A stretch of DNA of 31,801 nt, taken from a virus. The stretch's first letter is position 1, and each line of letters opens with the position of its first letter. Positions 21,268-30,037 of this stretch are shown piece by piece. Made by a program: the position numbers and the translations under genes. The notes beneath the pieces were generated by a model. It had not been told where the DNA came from and made no database searches. It was given only the letters and a program-made list of their open reading frames with translations. The stretch lies in IMG/VR virus record IMGVR_UViG_3300030098_001259, positions 1 through 31,801 of that record; one strand, written 5' to 3'.

Positions 21268-22015
21268 ACTAGCCATTATAGATGGAGATATTATAGCATA
21301 TAGAGCTGCATTCTGGGCTGATGTTGAGGGTATTGAAGAACTAGAGTCCCGTCTGCAGCAGGATATAGACAACTGGACACCTTCGGATTGTTCTGATGTT
21401 TTAGTTGCTTTGTCTTGCAAGAGAAAGCACAACTTTAGAAAGGATTTCTGGAACAGTTACAAGGAACATCGGAACAGTGTCTCATCTCCTGAGTCTTTAG
21501 GCTATTGTAAGGAGTTATTAGGGGACATGTTTGATAGTATAGAAGAGCCTAGACTAGAAGCAGACGATCTTATGGGTATTTATATATCTAAAGGAGATGC
21601 TATAGGTATAACTATAGATAAAGATTTAAGAACTATACCTGGATATCATTGGAATCCAGATAAAGAAAAGAATCCTGTGCATGTTACTGAAAAGGAGGCA
21701 GATTTCTTCTTTCATCAACAGTGGATGCAAGGTGATAGTACTGATGGGATCCCAGGCTTGTGGCGTGTGGGTCCAAAGAAGGCTATTAAGTTTATAAATA
21801 GTATTATAGAAGAAGATGGTAATGTTATTGAAGCTATCTTTAATGAATACGACACAGAAAAGCGTCCTAACGAGCTAGAAATGGACACTTATGACTTTGC
21901 TTTGTCTATGGCAAGGTGTGTTCGTATCTTAAGAGACGGTGAATACGACTTTGAAACCAAAGAAATTAAATTATGGGAACCCAAAGTTGGGTATAGCGAT
22001 AGTAAGGAGACATGA
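21254..22015 (+). CDS. FEN-type 5'-3' exonuclease, T7 gp6-like, 253 aa
   Basis: Nuclease that removes RNA primers and degrades DNA ends. Metal-site acids are in the family order: IDGDIIAYRA (Asp10, Asp12), LEADDL (Glu102, Asp104, Asp105), TIDKDL (Asp122, Asp124) and QGDSTDGIPG (Asp161, Asp164), followed by the helix-hairpin-helix GIPGLWRVGPKKA. The length is slightly below T7 gp6 (300). The start is ATG 21254, because GAGGAGG (21241-21247) gives 6-base spacing; ATG 21248 is too close. It is embedded in the end of the kinase gene and overlaps the reductase start by ATGA, a tight nucleotide-metabolism set. Confidence 0.93.
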   Translation: MTIPKLAIIDGDIIAYRAAFWADVEGIEELESRLQQDIDNWTPSDCSDVLVALSCKRKHNFRKDFWNSYKEHRNSVSSPESLGYCKELLGDMFDSIEEPRLEADDLMGIYISKGDAIGITIDKDLRTIPGYHWNPDKEKNPVHVTEKEADFFFHQQWMQGDSTDGIPGLWRVGPKKAIKFINSIIEEDGNVIEAIFNEYDTEKRPNELEMDTYDFALSMARCVRILRDGEYDFETKEIKLWEPKVGYSDSKET

Positions 22016-23916
22016 TGGATCAGTTTCAAGAGTTTATAACCACCAAAAACTATTGTAGGTGGCTTGAAAAAGAGAATAGAAGAGAAACTTGGCAAGAATG
22101 TGTAGATCGTTATTACGATTACATGATAAGTAGATTTCCTGTGCTTCAAGAAGAGCATAGTGAGGTTATGACAGAACTACGAGAAGCTACATATAATAGA
22201 GAAGTCTTCCCGTCAATGAGAGCGTTGATGACAGCTGGTCCAGCTGCAGATGTAGACGATACCTGTATGTATAACTGTTCTTATCTTGCTATTAATAGTA
22301 TAAGGTCTTTCTCAGACGTACTTTACATCCTGTGCTGTGGTACAGGTGTAGGGTTTTCCTGTGAAAGAGAAGAAATAGATCAATTACCTACAGTCCCAAC
22401 CTTAGTTCGGGATGAAGATACTGTAATTACAGTGCCTGATTCTCGTAAAGGTTGGGCTGATTCCCTTAGAGACTTATTAGATTATCTTTATAAAGGTATT
22501 CACCCCACTTGGGATATGTCTCAGGTTAGAGATAAGGGAGAAAGACTTAAAACATTTGGAGGTAGGGCTTCAGGTCCAGAACCATTAGAGCGTTTGTTTA
22601 AATTTATTATAAACATCTTCAGAAATGCTGAAGGACGTAAGCTTACCTCTTTAAATGTTCATGATATTGTTTGTATGATTGGTGAGATTGTTATTGTTGG
22701 TGGTGTTAGACGCTCCGCTTTAATTTCTCTGTCTGATTTAGATGACAGGGATATGGCAATGGCTAAGTCTGGACCATGGTGGGAGAATGCTAGTCAAAGA
22801 TCTCTTGCTAATAACTCAGCAGTTTATGATTCCTATCCTGGGATGAGTAGATTCATGGAAGAGTGGTGTAATATATACAACTCACATTCAGGTGAGCGTG
22901 GTATTTGTAACAGAGAAGCTATGAATACTCTTGCTTTAAAATCTGGACGGACTTCTGCTAAGTTTGGAACCAATCCATGCAGTGAAATCATTCTTAGACC
23001 TAAACAATTCTGTAACTTAACTGAAGTTGTGATCAGATCTTATGATGATATAGCTACATTACGACGAAAGGTGAGGCTTGCTGCAGTACTAGGTACTATA
23101 CAGTCAGCTTGCACTAAGTTTTCATACTTAGATCCTGAATGGAAAGCTAACTGTGAAGAAGAAAGATTATTAGGCGTATCCTTTACTGGGATATATGATA
23201 ATACTTTCATGTCTACATGTAGTGAAGAACTCAGTAAAGGTTTAGAATTATTAAAGAACGAAGTTAAGGAAGTTAACAAGGAGTTTGCGGACTATCTTGA
23301 TATCAGTCCTTCTCTAGCAACTACATGCTGTAAACCTAGCGGTACTACATCATGTGTTGCTGGGACTTCGTCAGGTATTCATCCAAGATTTTCTCCCTAT
23401 TATATTAGAAGGGTGAGGATAGATAACAAGAATCCTATGTGTGAGTTTATGATAGCTGAAGGTTTCCCTCACGAACCCTGTTCGATGAGACCTGACAGCA
23501 CTGAGATATTTTCATTCCCCATCAAATCACCTGAAGGTTCTTTAACATACGAAAATTATTCACCAATTAAACATTTAGATCTGTGGTTATTATATCAAGA
23601 AATGTGGTGTGAACATAAACCATCAGTAACTATTAACTATACTGATGATTCTTTCCTAGCTATAGGACAATGGGTTCACGATAATTGGGATAAAGTTTCA
23701 GGTATTTCATTCTTACCTAAGGATGACCACATCTATGAGCAAGCTCCCTTTGAATCCGTAGATGAAGAAACATATATAAGTCTTCTTGAGTCAATGCCTG
23801 TTGATGTTGATTGGAAAAGACTTTCATTGTACGAACTAGAAGATACATCCTCTAGTTCACATTCGTTAGCATGTCATGGGGGCGCATGTGAAGTAGTAGA
23901 TATATTGGAGAATTAA
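22012..23916 (+). CDS. nrdJ: Class II (B12-dependent) ribonucleotide reductase, 634 aa
   Basis: Converts ribonucleotides to deoxyribonucleotides using adenosylcobalamin. Motifs fit the monomeric class II type: NCSYLAI near Cys89; NPCSEIIL with Cys323 and Glu325, and CNLTEVV with Cys334, an 11-residue spacing identical to the L. leichmannii thiyl and acceptor cysteines 408 and 419; KPSGTTSCVAGTSSGIHP as a phosphate-binding block; and a C-terminal CHGGAC pair (Cys621, Cys626) for reduction by thioredoxin. GTGVGF and VGGVRRSALIS are also typical. It is shorter than the roughly 739-aa Lactobacillus enzyme but all active residues are present. AAGGAG precedes ATG 22012. Dependence on B12 implies a host that has or makes cobalamin. 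Confidence 0.95.
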   Translation: MMDQFQEFITTKNYCRWLEKENRRETWQECVDRYYDYMISRFPVLQEEHSEVMTELREATYNREVFPSMRALMTAGPAADVDDTCMYNCSYLAINSIRSFSDVLYILCCGTGVGFSCEREEIDQLPTVPTLVRDEDTVITVPDSRKGWADSLRDLLDYLYKGIHPTWDMSQVRDKGERLKTFGGRASGPEPLERLFKFIINIFRNAEGRKLTSLNVHDIVCMIGEIVIVGGVRRSALISLSDLDDRDMAMAKSGPWWENASQRSLANNSAVYDSYPGMSRFMEEWCNIYNSHSGERGICNREAMNTLALKSGRTSAKFGTNPCSEIILRPKQFCNLTEVVIRSYDDIATLRRKVRLAAVLGTIQSACTKFSYLDPEWKANCEEERLLGVSFTGIYDNTFMSTCSEELSKGLELLKNEVKEVNKEFADYLDISPSLATTCCKPSGTTSCVAGTSSGIHPRFSPYYIRRVRIDNKNPMCEFMIAEGFPHEPCSMRPDSTEIFSFPIKSPEGSLTYENYSPIKHLDLWLLYQEMWCEHKPSVTINYTDDSFLAIGQWVHDNWDKVSGISFLPKDDHIYEQAPFESVDEETYISLLESMPVDVDWKRLSLYELEDTSSSSHSLACHGGACEVVDILEN

Positions 23917-23917
23917 T

Positions 23918-24124
23918 ATGTTAGACAATCTTTACAGAAGAATAGAAATTGGTGGTAAGCTAAACCAGGCTCACTCACTAATCGTTCTAAAAGATATCGT
24001 AAGAAGAGTAAATGAATTGGAGAAAGCTAATGCAGTTTCAGTATCTGGATCCAAAGCTAGTAGCACACCTAAGAAAAAAGCTGCCAGCAAAAGAGTATCA
24101 AGAAAATCAGAAGATGACTCCTGA
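23918..24124 (+). CDS. Small helical Lys-rich protein, 68 aa
   Basis: Family not recognised. GGAG lies 7 bases before ATG 23918, one base after the reductase stop. The N-terminal 40 residues form a likely helix pair (LYRRIEIGGKLNQAHSLIVLKDIVRRVNELEK). The C-terminal 28 are Ser/Lys-rich and disordered (SSTPKKKAASKRVSRKSED), as in nucleic-acid-binding tails. It sits at the switch from nucleotide metabolism to virion genes. The next gene starts inside it in another frame. Confidence 0.6.
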   Translation: MLDNLYRRIEIGGKLNQAHSLIVLKDIVRRVNELEKANAVSVSGSKASSTPKKKAASKRVSRKSEDDS

Positions 24125-24212
24125 AGAATTTTTAGCTGACTCCGCCTTTAGGGCAGGTCAACGAGATATTATTACAAGGTTAGAAAAAATTATTAAGGAT
24201 CAGGATAAATGA
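24030..24212 (+). CDS. Small helical protein overlapping its neighbour, 60 aa
   Basis: GGAGA about 6 bases before ATG 24030 supports this start within the previous gene; the frame is also open from ATG 24012. The product (QFQYLDPKLVAHLRKKLPAK, then MTPEEFLADSAFRAGQRDIITRLEKII) is helical. Its second half looks like a small phage packaging or head-completion protein, but I cannot name it. It overlaps the previous gene by 95 bases. A shorter version from ATG 24114 is possible. The stop overlaps the next start (ATGA). Confidence 0.5.
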   Translation: MQFQYLDPKLVAHLRKKLPAKEYQENQKMTPEEFLADSAFRAGQRDIITRLEKIIKDQDK

Positions 24213-25453
24213 TACCTGATAAAAAGATAGAAGAGTTCTTTGGTTCCGAGTACCTCCGTAGGCATCGTCTTATGGAAGATGCCATAAAACAAAGAGTGGG
24301 TACTAGAAATCTATATGTTGAACGAACTCTCTTTGGTAAGAATGAACCAATAGAAGGTCAAGGTAATTTACAAGAGTTTGTTAATAGGCTTGAATCTGAC
24401 AGGGCTGAGTATCATAGGAACTGGATAAAGTATCACAGAGCTAAAGAAGAACGAGATCATATGGGTAATTGGCTTGATGAGTTAGATCATCGTGCTGATG
24501 CGTTAGCTCCTCCTAGTATGAAGGTTAATTATAATCCAAGCAGAGGTCCCTCTTTAGATATTGGCATGTTTAGACCCATAATTAGAAATGCAGGTAGGCA
24601 CGGTGATACGGAGATCGCTCACTTAACTAAAGGTGAGGTAGTATTACCAGAAGAGGTGGCTCGTACTTTACAGAATCAGATCAAGGACATCATGAATAAA
24701 AATTCACTTGATGAGCTAACTGTAGGTAAGGGAAAGATTAACCCCGAGACAGGATTAGAAGAGTTTTGGCAACCAGGTTATACAAGCGATCCTGATCCTG
24801 AAACAGGTAAGCGTGGCTATATCATGCATTGGAAAGACTACAGGTCTCATCTGTCTTATTTAAAACATGGTACTAGGGCTCGATCATTAACTGGTAAAAT
24901 GAAAACTGATGAGTGGTGGGCAGATAAAGACATTCATTCTCAAATAGGTCAATTAGATTCTGAAGGTGACTTTACAGCTAAAGAACGTAGGGAATACGAA
25001 CATCTTTCTAGGTCTTATTATCAAGCTTTACATAGGGGACAGGATAATCCTATTGATACGTCAGGTATGAGTCATAGTACTTGGAATAAATATTACAGAA
25101 AGACAGCTGGTAAATGGATTCATGATATAGCAAATAAAGAAAAGCGATTATTAAACTGGGAAAAACATCGTAATAAAAGATTGCAAACAGAACTGGTTGA
25201 ACGACAAAGGCTTGAAGAAGAAGCTCTTATTAGGGAACAGGAAAGAGAAGCAGGCATTCAAAGAGCATTAGAGTTAAGAACTAAACGAGGATATGCCGAA
25301 CAAATAGGCAGATTGGATGAGGGTAGAATAACCGCAGCAGCAGAGCAAACAGCTTCTGCTGATCCGCAAAGTTATTCTGCTCCCAAATACACAACACGAA
25401 GACGTAGTAAAGGAAGAAGAATATCTAATCCAGGTTTCTTCTTCAACGTTTAA
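24209..25453 (+). CDS. Virion-associated protein with tape-measure-like motif, 414 aa
   Basis: Probably a minor structural or internal virion protein. Near residues 132-146 it has GDTEIAHLTKGEVVLPEEV, and near residue 172 KINPETGLEEF. These are blocks I associate with the ends of phage tape-measure and internal proteins (AHLTPGEVVLP and INPxTGLxEF). The front half is charged and helical. A coiled-coil stretch rich in Glu, Arg and Gln spans about residues 330-375, and the end is very basic (YTTRRRSKGRRISNPG). It starts the virion gene cluster, two genes before the portal. ATGA overlap with the previous gene; no membrane segment. Confidence 0.6.
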   Translation: MIPDKKIEEFFGSEYLRRHRLMEDAIKQRVGTRNLYVERTLFGKNEPIEGQGNLQEFVNRLESDRAEYHRNWIKYHRAKEERDHMGNWLDELDHRADALAPPSMKVNYNPSRGPSLDIGMFRPIIRNAGRHGDTEIAHLTKGEVVLPEEVARTLQNQIKDIMNKNSLDELTVGKGKINPETGLEEFWQPGYTSDPDPETGKRGYIMHWKDYRSHLSYLKHGTRARSLTGKMKTDEWWADKDIHSQIGQLDSEGDFTAKERREYEHLSRSYYQALHRGQDNPIDTSGMSHSTWNKYYRKTAGKWIHDIANKEKRLLNWEKHRNKRLQTELVERQRLEEEALIREQEREAGIQRALELRTKRGYAEQIGRLDEGRITAAAEQTASADPQSYSAPKYTTRRRSKGRRISNPGFFFNV

Positions 25454-25463
25454 GGAGAAAATT

Positions 25464-25823
25464 ATGAGAAGCATAAGATGGGAACTAGAGCATGGTGTTC
25501 TACACTTCGGTGGTGGAAGTGTGCAGGTGCCCGATAACTCCGAAGCTATGATGGCTATGATGCGTGAGCAAGATGCTCGTAATGCAGAGTTACAAGCTCA
25601 GCATCATGAGCGTATGATTGCTATGCAAGAACGCCAGGCGGAGATCGAAAGGGCAAATGTTTTATCACTACAACGGGAAGAAGATGAGCTTAAACTTGAA
25701 GCTCAACGCATGGAAGATGCGGCTCAAGGTGAGGCAATGGCTCAGGCTGTTGACCAAACTCAAGACTATGATCAGATCATTACTGGCTTCTATGGTTCCT
25801 TAGCAGGAGATAGACCTGAATGA
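25464..25823 (+). CDS. Coiled-coil virion protein, 119 aa
   Basis: AAGGAG 8 bases upstream supports ATG 25464. After a short beta-like start (IRWELEHGVLHFGGGSVQVP), residues 30-95 form one long, Met/Gln/Glu-rich coiled-coil helix (MAMMREQDARNAELQAQHHE and on). The rest is acidic with DQIITGFYGSLAGDRPE. The 3' end overlaps the portal start (ATGA). In T7-like phages small genes just before the portal are often host-specificity or assembly factors such as gp7.3. A virion assembly role is inferred from position. Confidence 0.62.
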   Translation: MRSIRWELEHGVLHFGGGSVQVPDNSEAMMAMMREQDARNAELQAQHHERMIAMQERQAEIERANVLSLQREEDELKLEAQRMEDAAQGEAMAQAVDQTQDYDQIITGFYGSLAGDRPE

Positions 25824-27466
25824 AGGAAGCAACAATAGCAGAACGGTTTAATAAACTAGAATCAAAACGTACAGCTAAGCTGGAACGATCTAGGTACTGT
25901 GCATCTCTATCTGTACCTTCTCTCTTACCGCCTAGCGGGTGGACAGAAGAGTCACAGCTACCTCAGCCATTTAGTTCTGTCACTGCACGAGGTGTAACAG
26001 CTATGGCTAGCCGTATGCTCAGTGCTTTACTACCTTTGAATGATATGCCATTCTTTAAGTTTGAAATGAATACTGGAATGGAACCTGATGAAGATATTAG
26101 AGTATACTTAGAGGCTTTAAGTTATCAAGTATATAATAAATTGTCTTCTAAAAATCTAAGAGAAACTTTGTATCAAGTATTACAACACCTTATTGTTGTT
26201 GGTGATATACTTTTAATTATGGAAGATGACTTCTCATACAGACTAATTAGATTAGATCAGTTTGTAGTTAGACGTGATGTCAACGGAGATGCTAAAGAAA
26301 TTATTCATTTAGATTTCGTGGCTAATGACAACGACAGTGAATATGTAGACGCATTCTATAATGATAGTACTGAATTTAATCGTACTGGATATGAAACAAT
26401 TTACTGTAGGTGTTGGCATGATGAAGATGCAGGCGTATGGAAATGTAGGAAAGAAGATTCAGATGGCAACCTTATTATGGAAGGTGAATGGAAGGTTAGT
26501 CCTTACGTCTGTCTCCGATGGTCGGGTGTAGCAGGAGAAAACTATGGTCGCTCACACTGTGAGGATTTAATTGGTGATATCAGATCCTTAGAAGCCTTTA
26601 CTGAAGGTCTAATCTATGGTACTGCAGCGTCCTCATCTTTCTGGGTAGGAATAGATCCTGCAGGTATTACTGAAATAGATGATATTCATGATGCACACAA
26701 AGGAGCATTTGTTCCAGCTAGACAACAAGATGTATTTACTATATCACCGGCAGCTACAATGACACCTCAGTTACAAGCTACTCAATCTGGTGTTGAGAAT
26801 ATGCGTAGAGAAATTGGTCAAGCATTCTTGCTCAACTCAGCTAGTATTCCAGAGGGTGATCGGGTTACAGCTACTGCAGTTAGGGCTATTGGTCAAGAGT
26901 TAGAGAACGTACTAGGCGGAGCGTTTAGTTCTATTGCACGCAATCTAATGAAACCTCTTGTAGCTAGAGCAGTATATCTCATGTTAGACAATCAAGAGAT
27001 AGATCCTCGTATGGAAGCAGAGTTTACTGAAGATGGTGAACTTACTGTAGAAATTGTGACTGGTCTTCAAGCTTTGAGTCGGGACAGTGATTTACAAAAG
27101 TTAATGCAGATGGGTGAGATGGTACGGAACCTACCTGAACCAGCAATAGCAAACTTTAGATGGGAATCCTATGGTCGTGCTCTCATTTCATCATTAGGAT
27201 TTAATCCTGACAACTGGGTTAAGTCTGAAGAGCAGATTATGCAAGAGCAGCAGGCTATGCAACAAGAGCAAATGGCTATGCAACAGCAAATGCAAGCTCA
27301 AGCTGGTGTTCAAGAGATGATGCAACAGGCAGCAGCACAAGACATACAGCAAAACGGTGGAGCTGGTATTAATCAACTCATGGGTCAGATGGATCAAGGT
27401 AGCCCAATGCCTGAGGGTGCTGACGAGATTCCACCTGAGATTGCTGCAATGATGGGAGGCAGGTAA
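25820..27466 (+). CDS. Portal (head-tail connector) protein, T7 gp8-like, 548 aa
   Basis: Dodecameric portal at the head vertex through which DNA is packaged and ejected. The front (AERFNKLESKRTAKLERSRY, then SLLPPSG) and SSVTARGVTAMASRMLSALLP near residue 52 match T7-type connectors. Later typical blocks are GDILLIMEDDFSYRLIRLDQF near residue 128, WSGVAGENYGRSHCEDLIGD near 235 and PEGDRVTATAVRAIGQELENVLG near 350. The length is close to T7 gp8 (536). The C-terminal 70 residues are Gln/Met-rich (EEQIMQEQQAMQQEQMAMQ) and end GADEIPPEIAAMMGGR, a flexible tail. The stop overlaps the next start (TAATG). Confidence 0.93.
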   Translation: MKEATIAERFNKLESKRTAKLERSRYCASLSVPSLLPPSGWTEESQLPQPFSSVTARGVTAMASRMLSALLPLNDMPFFKFEMNTGMEPDEDIRVYLEALSYQVYNKLSSKNLRETLYQVLQHLIVVGDILLIMEDDFSYRLIRLDQFVVRRDVNGDAKEIIHLDFVANDNDSEYVDAFYNDSTEFNRTGYETIYCRCWHDEDAGVWKCRKEDSDGNLIMEGEWKVSPYVCLRWSGVAGENYGRSHCEDLIGDIRSLEAFTEGLIYGTAASSSFWVGIDPAGITEIDDIHDAHKGAFVPARQQDVFTISPAATMTPQLQATQSGVENMRREIGQAFLLNSASIPEGDRVTATAVRAIGQELENVLGGAFSSIARNLMKPLVARAVYLMLDNQEIDPRMEAEFTEDGELTVEIVTGLQALSRDSDLQKLMQMGEMVRNLPEPAIANFRWESYGRALISSLGFNPDNWVKSEEQIMQEQQAMQQEQMAMQQQMQAQAGVQEMMQQAAAQDIQQNGGAGINQLMGQMDQGSPMPEGADEIPPEIAAMMGGR

Positions 27467-28056
27467 TGACATATGCAGAGGTAATAAAAGATGATGTTGG
27501 AACAGGAGGTTCTGGCGGCAAAAGCGGAATAGAAGGTATATCAGGTATTGGTGGTAATCAGGACGGTGGCGGTACTGATTCTGGTGCCGGTACTGATTTT
27601 ACTTATTATAACGTAACATCTGATACTACTATGGGTGGTGGTGGTTCTAATCCAGGGGCTAGTGATACTCCTGTACTAACACTTCCTGATACTGTTAGTG
27701 TTAGAGATAATAAAGGTTGTGTTGTTCAAATAACTATAGGTACAGCTTCCGGTGCAACAGGTAGTGCTGTTCCTTTGTTTGCTGAATTTTCACACGATGG
27801 TACTACTTGGACTGTACACAATGGTACGGGCAGTGTTAACAATACTACAATAAATGCTGCACTACCTACAACTTCTACAGGTACACATACCTACTGGCTT
27901 GATTTAAATAATTGTAACTTTCCTAGATTTAGGGTAGGTTTTAATAGCAACGGACAAAACTTAAACGGAATGGTATTTAACATGGCTGTTACATTCATTG
28001 ATGATTGGGTAGATCCTGCTAAATACAGAAAGTGGAACGCTTTACAAGGCGAATAG
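27466..28056 (+). CDS. Putative head-spike or decoration protein A, 196 aa
   Basis: Residues 1-50 are a flexible Gly/Ser/Asp linker (DVGTGGSGGKSGIEG...). The rest is a beta-rich, Thr/Asn-rich domain with FAEFSHDGTTWTVHNGTG near residue 105 and YWLDLNNCNFPRFRVGFNSNG near 144. The same blocks occur in the next protein, so the two are tandem paralogues. Position between portal and scaffold, with no catalytic residues, suggests a virion surface or decoration protein. That is inference. The start TAATG overlaps the portal stop. Confidence 0.62.
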   Translation: MTYAEVIKDDVGTGGSGGKSGIEGISGIGGNQDGGGTDSGAGTDFTYYNVTSDTTMGGGGSNPGASDTPVLTLPDTVSVRDNKGCVVQITIGTASGATGSAVPLFAEFSHDGTTWTVHNGTGSVNNTTINAALPTTSTGTHTYWLDLNNCNFPRFRVGFNSNGQNLNGMVFNMAVTFIDDWVDPAKYRKWNALQGE

Positions 28057-28065
28057 GAGTAACTT

Positions 28066-28518
28066 ATGGCGACTGCAACAACTATTAATAAGACGTGGAC
28101 TGTTACTAATACGTCTAATAATAAATATGCGTATCGTATATTAGATAACAATGATACTTTAACATCAACTACTAAGACACACAAACTAGTAACCCCAGCC
28201 ATTGACAGTACCAGTAAACTGAGTGGCAATAAAGTATTGATAATTGTACATGTAACTGCAGGTGGTGATAATGTAGCTGCAGATTGTTTTTTAGAAATTA
28301 GTGCCGATGGTACTAACTTCAGTCAACACGAAGGAACTGGTCAAGATTACCTTGAAGTTTCTAGTGACATCCAACCAGATGTTACAGGTCAAAAAGTATT
28401 CATGGTTGATCTAACATCTTATGCCGTTCCTTACTATAGGATAGGTATTAACTCTGCCGGTTTAGATTTAGGAACCGCATTAAAAGTAAAATTAGGGTAT
28501 GCATACCCAATAACCTAG
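28066..28518 (+). CDS. Putative head-spike or decoration protein B, paralogue of A, 150 aa
   Basis: AGGAG precedes ATG 28066. The beta-rich domain contains FLEISADGTNFSQHEGTG and MVDLTSYAVPYYRIGINSAG, which line up with the corresponding blocks of the preceding protein: F-x-E-x-S-x-D-G-T, H-x-G-T-G, and D-L then P-x-x-R-x-G-x-N-S-x-G. It lacks the Gly-rich front of protein A, so it is the bare domain. It probably arose by tandem duplication. Likely a virion surface or spike component; no enzyme motif. I am fairly sure of the paralogy, less of the role. Confidence 0.65.
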   Translation: MATATTINKTWTVTNTSNNKYAYRILDNNDTLTSTTKTHKLVTPAIDSTSKLSGNKVLIIVHVTAGGDNVAADCFLEISADGTNFSQHEGTGQDYLEVSSDIQPDVTGQKVFMVDLTSYAVPYYRIGINSAGLDLGTALKVKLGYAYPIT

Positions 28519-28526
28519 GAGGGATT

Positions 28527-28793
28527 ATGATTAAATATACTAAGGCTGCTGCAATCACGCCACACAACACAACCGATAGAAGTATTGATACTAAGTATGG
28601 TACACCTATTGACGCTATATATGTTGGTGTGGGTGGTGACGTAAACCTTCAACTAAGTAGAGATTCTTCAGCTGTATTATTTAAAAATATGATTGCTGGT
28701 ACTATATATCCGCTGTCTGCTACATATGTTTTGGCTACTAACACTACTGCTACAAACATTGTAACGTTAGATTCTGGTAGTAAGTATGAGTAA
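28527..28793 (+). CDS. Spike-base-like protein, 88 aa
   Basis: The sequence plan is AAAITPHNT at the front, AIYVGVGGDVNLQLSRDSS in the middle, FKNMIAGTIYPLSATYVLAT and NTTATNIVTLDSG at the end. This matches my memory of the phage/GTA spike base family (RCAP_Rcc01079 type: xITPxDT, ALYVGxxGD, FxNVxAGxxLPxxVxxVxxTGTTA). In the Rhodobacter gene transfer agent this protein anchors head spikes. AGGAGG lies just before ATG 28527. The next gene repeats its first 16 residues (KYTKA..ITPHNT) and overlaps it by 8 bases. The assignment is recalled, not searched. Confidence 0.65.
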   Translation: MIKYTKAAAITPHNTTDRSIDTKYGTPIDAIYVGVGGDVNLQLSRDSSAVLFKNMIAGTIYPLSATYVLATNTTATNIVTLDSGSKYE

Positions 28794-29751
28794 GTATACT
28801 AAAGCCTATTCTATTACACCTCATAATACTAACGCAATTGATCCTAGACCAGATGCATATTATGTAGGTGATGGAAACTATACTAATGGACATGATGATG
28901 GTGACTTTTACAATCCTAGTGTATGGTTTAGATTAGACAATGCAAGAGGAAGCTCTCCTATAACTGGGTTAGCTTCTTACGGTACATCATCTAAACCAGA
29001 CATGGATTCTGTTGCGACGGTTAATAAAGTAACAGGAAATGCAGCAACCAACTTTGTAGATTACGTACACTTTACTGCCGCTAGTTCTCATATAACAGTA
29101 AATGATAACGCTGCTTTTAATATAGGCACTGGTGAGTTTGAAATGATGGCTGTTGTTAGGTTTGAAGATAACGGGGATCAATATCAACACATAGCCACAA
29201 GAGATAAAGGAGCTAGTAACTGGGGTTGGCTAAGAAGATCCGATGCTGCTGGCTCAAATACAGGCAAGATTACCTTTTCTATATCAGGTACCAATGCATA
29301 TTCAGCTGATGCACCATCTTACGGTACTTGGTATATATTAGGAGTATCTAGAGATAGCTCAAATAATGTACAATTATGGAGAGACGGGGCTACTGACGGT
29401 TCTTCTATTTCTAATAGCGCAGATTTAGATGCTGATGCTGATGACAATCTAATTATAGGGGCTATGCATAACGGTACTAGCTATGTACAGGGAGTGCAAG
29501 GAGATATGGCTGAGTTTATTCTATGGGAAACTTCACTAAGTACAGCTGAACGGGCTGCTGTTGTGGCTAATCTTCAAGATAGATACTTTAATGATCGTAG
29601 AGGAAAGCTAGTAACATGTACAGATCCTAGTGATGCTGACACTTATTCAATTACTTATCCGACAATTGGAAAAATTATAGATGATAGCCCTAAATATATT
29701 AGAGACTTTGGTAAACAAGCTTCTGATATAGTAGGATTACTAGAAAAATAG
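28786..29751 (+). CDS. Spike protein with LamG/concanavalin-like domain, 321 aa
   Basis: The first 30 residues (SKYTKAYSITPHNTNAIDPR, then AYYVGDGNY) resemble the spike base protein before it, giving a shared anchoring module. Residues about 40-265 look like a laminin-G/concanavalin beta-sandwich: PSVWFRLDNARG, FTAASSHITVNDNAAFNIGTG, FEMMAVVRF, then WYILGVSRDSSNNVQLWRDG, DNLIIGAMHNG and GDMAEFILW. Such domains bind carbohydrate. The tail returns to DADTYSITYPTIGKIIDD. It is probably a head spike or fibre that touches host polysaccharide. Carbohydrate binding and location are inferred. Confidence 0.75.
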   Translation: MSKYTKAYSITPHNTNAIDPRPDAYYVGDGNYTNGHDDGDFYNPSVWFRLDNARGSSPITGLASYGTSSKPDMDSVATVNKVTGNAATNFVDYVHFTAASSHITVNDNAAFNIGTGEFEMMAVVRFEDNGDQYQHIATRDKGASNWGWLRRSDAAGSNTGKITFSISGTNAYSADAPSYGTWYILGVSRDSSNNVQLWRDGATDGSSISNSADLDADADDNLIIGAMHNGTSYVQGVQGDMAEFILWETSLSTAERAAVVANLQDRYFNDRRGKLVTCTDPSDADTYSITYPTIGKIIDDSPKYIRDFGKQASDIVGLLEK

Positions 29752-29763
29752 AAAGGAAAAACT

Positions 29764-30000
29764 ATGTCACCACAAGATCCATGGGAAACTCATAACGAAC
29801 AAACTAATGGCTGGCAAGAATATAAACGTTTGGTTATAAACGAGCTTGAAAGAGCTAATCTAAGGTTAGATTTAGTAGATAAGCGTCTTCAAAATATGGA
29901 GAAGCATATCACAGTATTGCAAACAAAGGCTGCAACATGGGCAGCAGCGATTGCATTTTTAATTTCAGGAGGGGTAACCTTCCTAATACAAATCCTTTGA
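29764..30000 (+). CDS. Holin-like protein with C-terminal membrane helix, 78 aa
   Basis: AAAGGAA lies just upstream of ATG 29764. Residues 20-50 form a coiled-coil-like helix (ELERANLRLDLVDKRLQNMEKHI) and residues 56-78 one membrane helix (ATWAAAIAFLISGGVTFLIQ). That plan, a soluble coil then one C-terminal membrane segment, is shared by XhlA-like hemolysin/holin-associated proteins and some phage holins. It could therefore help lysis by permeabilising the inner membrane. A virion membrane-anchored factor is the alternative. Confidence 0.6.
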   Translation: MSPQDPWETHNEQTNGWQEYKRLVINELERANLRLDLVDKRLQNMEKHITVLQTKAATWAAAIAFLISGGVTFLIQIL

Positions 30001-30037
30001 CTCTGGGGAAACAGAACTATCGTAAGGAGATAAGACA

